In this document: positions 60,801 through 64,000 of the stretch, piece after piece
How the letters are laid out: every line of letters starts with the position of its first letter
How positions within the stretch are numbered: the first letter of the stretch is position 1
DNA from: Aradus depressus
Lineage: Eukaryota; Arthropoda; Insecta; Hemiptera; Aradidae
Direction: 5' to 3'
Assembly: GCA_963662175.1 (NCBI GenBank)
Contig: OY759218.1
Coordinates: 16,148,480-16,212,479 of the forward strand
DNA length: 64,000 bases
Notes under the pieces: generated by a model
Told to the model about the DNA's origin: nothing
Database searches by the model: none
What the model saw: the letters and a program-made list of their open reading frames with translations, nothing else
Position numbers and translations under genes: made by a program

Positions 60801-62839
60801 CATAACTATTGGTACAAACCTCATTTCTTTTCAGCGCCCTTGCCTTTTCACCGTAGAACGCCAATACGCACCCCGGCCGTACTACCTCCACCCTGCCCCC
60901 AAACGGTAAGTGGGCAAGATGGGGGGAGGTCCAAAGCCTCGGGAAGGGGGCTCATACACGGGCAATTTAACTGAAAGGGACCAGAAGCACAACGGGTATA
61001 AATAACAGGTGTTATAACTACCATCCAAGACCGCATGGAACTAAAAAGCGACTCTTGCTTGTTTCTTGGGCTATGCTAATAACCTCTTTTTAATGTTTTG
61101 TTCCGCAAGTGGTCGGAGCTCTGATGAAGTATGACCTATGTCTGTCTGTCCCCTTAATGATATTTTGGAAACTAAAGAAGCTATTAAACAGAAATGTGGC
61201 ACAAAGTTAAAGAATAATATTAACCCATACTATAAAAATAAATAAAATAAAATAAAATTAAATTGTTAAGAAAAGAATATCTACAAAATGAATATACATA
61301 TATATTAAATTTAATATGTGGTGAACGGGTGGCTTGACCTGGTGAATTTAAGCTAATGTTAGTAAACTTAAGCAGTAAATTATAATTATATAATTTTTAA
61401 ATTAACAAACCCATGTTTGCAAGTCAATCTTTTCAATTTAATTTGAAGGCAATTCAGTTGTCCAAGCCCCATAAAAAGTCCTGCTAAAGAACCATGGCTC
61501 AAATCCACTCGTTTCCCGACGTAGTCAATTCTTATGTTAACTTCGGGAGAAAATACAAAATTTCTGAAAAAATAAAAATCATAGTGAAAGACCATACAAA
61601 CTGACTGTTCGAAATATTAAGAAAATAATAAAATAATCGTCATCATCGGCGCAACAACTCATATTTAAGGTTCCAAAGAAATATAACAATTTACTTTCTA
61701 TTTTTTTTTTCTTTTATTTATTTTATTTTTTATTTTTTTGAGGGGGGCAAGACCTAGCATTGAATAGATAAAAAGTAAAAATATCGTCGGTGAATCACCC
61801 GCTATGTACTTTTCCAACAAGAATTAATCAATTACGTTTTCGCTTTCCTCCAATGCCAATGTTTGGGTTAAAACTTAATATTTGACTTACACAGAGGCTT
61901 CTGAATTCTCATACTAAATTTTGAATCGATATATTACATCGGTATTTATTAGGGTATTTGAGTCAAGCCCCTCTTCCCTGGTCCTCTCTTCCTTCCGACC
62001 GATTTTGCGGAAATGGAGCCATGTTTATGGGGTTTCGAATTTAAATATAAAATTTTATGTTGATACATTCATTACTTCGGCAGTTATTGGGACTTTTGAG
62101 TGATTCCTCCCTTCCCTTTGGCCGATTTGGCTGGAAATTAATATTATATAGACATAGGGGCTTAACAAAACAACTAAACTTTGTGTTGATACATTCATTA
62201 CATCGGTAGTTAATAGGGTTGTCTATTCCAATATAAATATTTCGCCCTTTTTGTAAAAAATAATAGTAATTGAAAATTTGTCGAAATTGAGAGAAGTAAC
62301 ACTAAAAATAAATAATAAAAAGTAACATTACTTAATATAAATTGGAGATTGTGCTTGCATTTTACTGTCTTTCAAATTATTATCCTTGAGTGTCTGAATT
62401 TTTTCAAAATCGTTGTCATTTTCATTAGTTGCAGGCAGGAGAACGATTTCATCACCTTCTAAAACAAAAATTTGTTATCAGTCGAAATAAATATTTTTTT
62501 AACTTTTCAGTTGAGAGGCACGCAGAGCCGGTGCAGCTTCCTTCCTAAGATCTCTCTATAACTATACCCACACTATTTACTTTTTGTTTGTGAATCGCAC
62601 AAATATAATGGTATAATATCCTCACTGAAGTAATGGCCTTAACTACCAAGTTCAAATGAATATTACAGTCTTTACTACTTACTAGGTTTGAAAGTTGAAA
62701 GCTGGCTCACAAAATCGACAAGAAATTGGAGTGAATCTTGATCAATATTAAAACGTAATGGAAGCATAGAAATTTTCAAGCAAGTTTCTTCATTATTTCT
62801 TCTGGCATCAGTGCGTAAATGAACAGCTTTGATAACTAA
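57620..62839 (-). CDS. ATG2: Autophagy-related protein 2 (ATG2), C-terminal 361 residues, partial gene
   Basis: Seven exons on the - strand join in frame to the natural stop. ATG2 is a rod-shaped lipid-transfer protein that moves phospholipid from the ER to the growing autophagosome membrane and works with WIPI proteins. The match is to the conserved C-terminal part of human ATG2A/B: PLRFNIDQDSLQFLVDF, IYIKNFVFSPEVNIRIDY, GLGQLNCLQIKLKRL, KHGLLGMDRLL, LPSLIGGVGPMHALVQL, GIRDLFWLPIEQYQKDGRII, GAVGGVLRQLPPTLVAP and SSEATKNLIGGIKCQLAPD. ATG2 proteins are usually about 1,900-2,100 residues, so the rest lies past the right edge. It converges on the Wnt gene, about 3.4 kb away. Confidence in family is high. 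Confidence 0.96.
58125..58271 (-). CDS. ATG2: ATG2 exon
   Basis: 49 codons, phase 0 both sides: SIAEAAFDMVSPGPSVRRLH and PTDIREGMTNAFTLVKE, matching human AYDMVSPGP and ADLREGVAKAYDTVREG. Confidence 0.95.
58354..58508 (-). CDS. ATG2: ATG2 exon
   Basis: Reads QGIRDLFWLPIEQYQKDGRI, RGLQRGANSFTTSTAMAFLE, LAGRIIQAVQ; the best-conserved block of the protein. Phase 1 in, phase 0 out. Confidence 0.97.
59503..59624 (-). CDS. ATG2: ATG2 exon
   Basis: Reads LLGMDRLLSYCVTEWTSDIK and QLPSLIGGVGPMHALVQL. Acceptor ttttaag chosen over a later AG because it preserves the family's HGLLG junction. Phase 2 in, phase 1 out. Confidence 0.95.
59630..61405. other. ATG2 intron, nothing recognised
   Basis: A very AT-rich piece at 60300..60580 gives a hydrophobic chance ORF; no element recognised. 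Confidence 0.55.
61411..61563 (-). CDS. ATG2: ATG2 exon
   Basis: Reads NFVFSPEVNIRIDYVGKRVD, then GLFMGLGQLNCLQIKLKRL and TCKHG. Phase 2 on both sides. Close to the human sequence containing LIGLAQLNCSELKLKRL. Confidence 0.95.
61780..62225 (+). repeat. Dispersed repeat B copy
   Basis: Begins gtcggtgaatcacccgctat and repeats gatacattcattac... and ccgattt-ggctg units two to three times. In an ATG2 intron. Confidence 0.75.
62332..62458 (-). CDS. ATG2: ATG2 exon
   Basis: Two bases then 41 codons: GDEIVLLPATNENDNDF, an acidic variable linker, ending QSPIYI, equivalent to the human stretch before FREF. Phase 1 in, phase 2 out (donor gtaatg). Confidence 0.88.
62683..62839 (-). CDS. ATG2: ATG2 exon (first in window)
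   Basis: Acceptor tttttcag, phase 0 in. Reads LVIKAVHLRTDARRN, then ISMLPLRFNIDQDSLQFLVD and FVSQLSTFKP. Human ATG2 has SLMPLRLNIDQDALFFLKDF here. Donor gtaagt, phase 1. Confidence 0.93.
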
Positions 62840-63144
62840 CTGAAAAATAAAAAGTTTGTATTTATTTCTAATAATAATATAATAATAAACGTCTTTATTT
62901 CTTTTTCTTTTTACAGATGTACATTAATAATAATAATAATAATACTGACAAACAATACTCATGGTCAAATTGACCGTCTGAGGGGTTAGATCTTCTATTT
63001 CTATTCGATAATACACATACATAAAAGTGACAAAATAAAAACTAAATAATTCAAATACAAATGCAGTAATTTTCAAAATTAACTTAAATTATCCTTTTAA
63101 AAAAAAACTAACAAAACATTTTTTGAGATCGTGTTTATATATTA

Positions 63145-63470
63145 TTAATAATTAAATTCTGAAACTAGCTCAAATCTACAATTCCAGACGGCTTTGCAAT
63201 AGTTAATTAAACTTTTGTAATTTCGTCCATTTACATATTCAATAAACTGAACATAGCTTAACTCTGCTTTGCTAAAATAAATAAAACGAAATTCTTTTAA
63301 GATGGGGCAAATGGCAATAAAGTGAAACACATCTTCATCTTGCTTGTTATTACACATGGAGCAAAGTTTGATTTCCTTAGTGTAAGAAAACTTATTTAAA
63401 TAAAGAAGTTCACCTCGTACCTTCAGCACCCAGCTTATCGAATTCGCATCATTTATTTCTATATGTATGT
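63145..63470 (-). mobile_element. LINE 3' coding end with zinc-knuckle-like motif
   Basis: - strand: LYLNKFSYTKEIKLCSMCNN, EDVFHFIAICPILKEFRFIY and YCKAVWNCRFELVSEF. The CxxC-H-C pattern followed by CPIL is typical of the C-terminus of several insect non-LTR RTs. Probably in an ATG2 intron. Confidence 0.78.
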
Positions 63471-63564
63471 TTTTATTAAACTAGTCGAGACGTTATTAAC
63501 GGCCTACAGCTCTAGCTGTAGTTGATTCCACCTTAAATCGTTACTCCAGAATTTAATAAAGAAC

Positions 63565-64000
63565 ATTTTTACTTTCCCAGGTATACGAAGTATAGGAGAA
63601 ATTATGTAACCAGTCTGAAACTCAATATAACTCCCTTTAGAATGAATACATCGATACGACATTTTATACGTGTATTCAGAACCCCATAAGGACTTTTCAG
63701 ACTATTTTCAGCCAAAGGAAGGGGGGGGGGGATTAGAGGGGGCTTAACACCAAAACCCTAAGGCTGCTGATGTAACGAATGTAGTATCGACACGAAAATG
63801 TCTGAATAGCCCAAAAACACATAAGAACGACACCCGTCGATTTTCAGTAAAATCGGCAGAAAGGAAGGGGAGAGGAGAGAGGACTCAAATCAAAAACCTT
63901 AATAAATGTTGATGTAATGAATGTCTCGACACGAAATTTAGTATGAGGATTTAGAAGTCCCTAATGAAGATTTCTACTGTGTTTCAACCAAATCAATAGA
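63565..64000 (-). repeat. Dispersed repeat B copy, runs off the window
   Basis: Begins ttcccaggtatacgaagtat, with repeated atgtaatgaatgt-tcgacacgaa units and ggaagggg-aga stretches. Includes a 12-G run near 63720. Confidence 0.75.

Overview
This is a eukaryotic window from an AT-rich genome, almost certainly an arthropod and most likely an insect. The coding sequence is cut into short exons with GT..AG introns, and the introns are crowded with transposon debris. A 5-Ig fibroblast growth factor receptor (the domain count known for insect Breathless) is present, and the commonest SINE ends in short runs of TTAGG, the arthropod telomere pentamer. I cannot name the species.

Three protein genes are supported. 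(1) An FGF receptor tyrosine kinase on the + strand, 2566..28539, apparently complete from signal peptide to stop. It has an N-terminal Ig domain, an acid box, two consecutive D2-D3 Ig modules, a transmembrane helix, a full kinase domain and a short tail with the EYLDL motif. The first half of the last Ig domain is encoded by two alternative exons (14115..14302 and 15186..15358). Their reading phases allow exactly one to be used. (2) A Wnt ligand on the + strand, 41956..54227, six exons covering nearly the whole mature protein. The signal-peptide exon is not identified, and one exon carries a 1-base deletion relative to the family frame. (3) The C-terminal third or less of the autophagy lipid-transfer protein ATG2 on the - strand, 62839 down to 57620, seven exons, with the rest beyond the right edge. 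Wnt and ATG2 are convergent, with 3' ends about 3.4 kb apart. FGFR and Wnt are intercellular signalling genes on the same strand; nothing in the sequence ties the three together functionally.

Between and inside the genes the DNA is mostly repeats. I see about ten copies of a tRNA-derived SINE of about 345 bp, most with clear target-site duplications, and two copies of a second tRNA-derived SINE with a poly(A) tail. There are degenerate non-LTR retrotransposon pieces (Jockey-like, R1-like and others), a Ty3/gypsy integrase remnant, three hAT elements with exact 8-bp duplications and three pogo/Tigger-like elements with TA duplications. There are also several long foldback elements, two of them about 1.23 kb with related ends, an unassigned 1.6-kb terminal-inverted-repeat element with subterminal repeat arrays and a broken ORF, a dispersed family seen a dozen times, and seven poly(C)/poly(G) runs of 19-25 bases.

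The points most worth checking are the frame-enforced alternative Ig exons and duplicated D2-D3 module of the FGFR, the 34-bp perfect hairpin just 3' of it, the Wnt frameshift, the 1.6-kb TIR element, and a recurring hammerhead-like motif.
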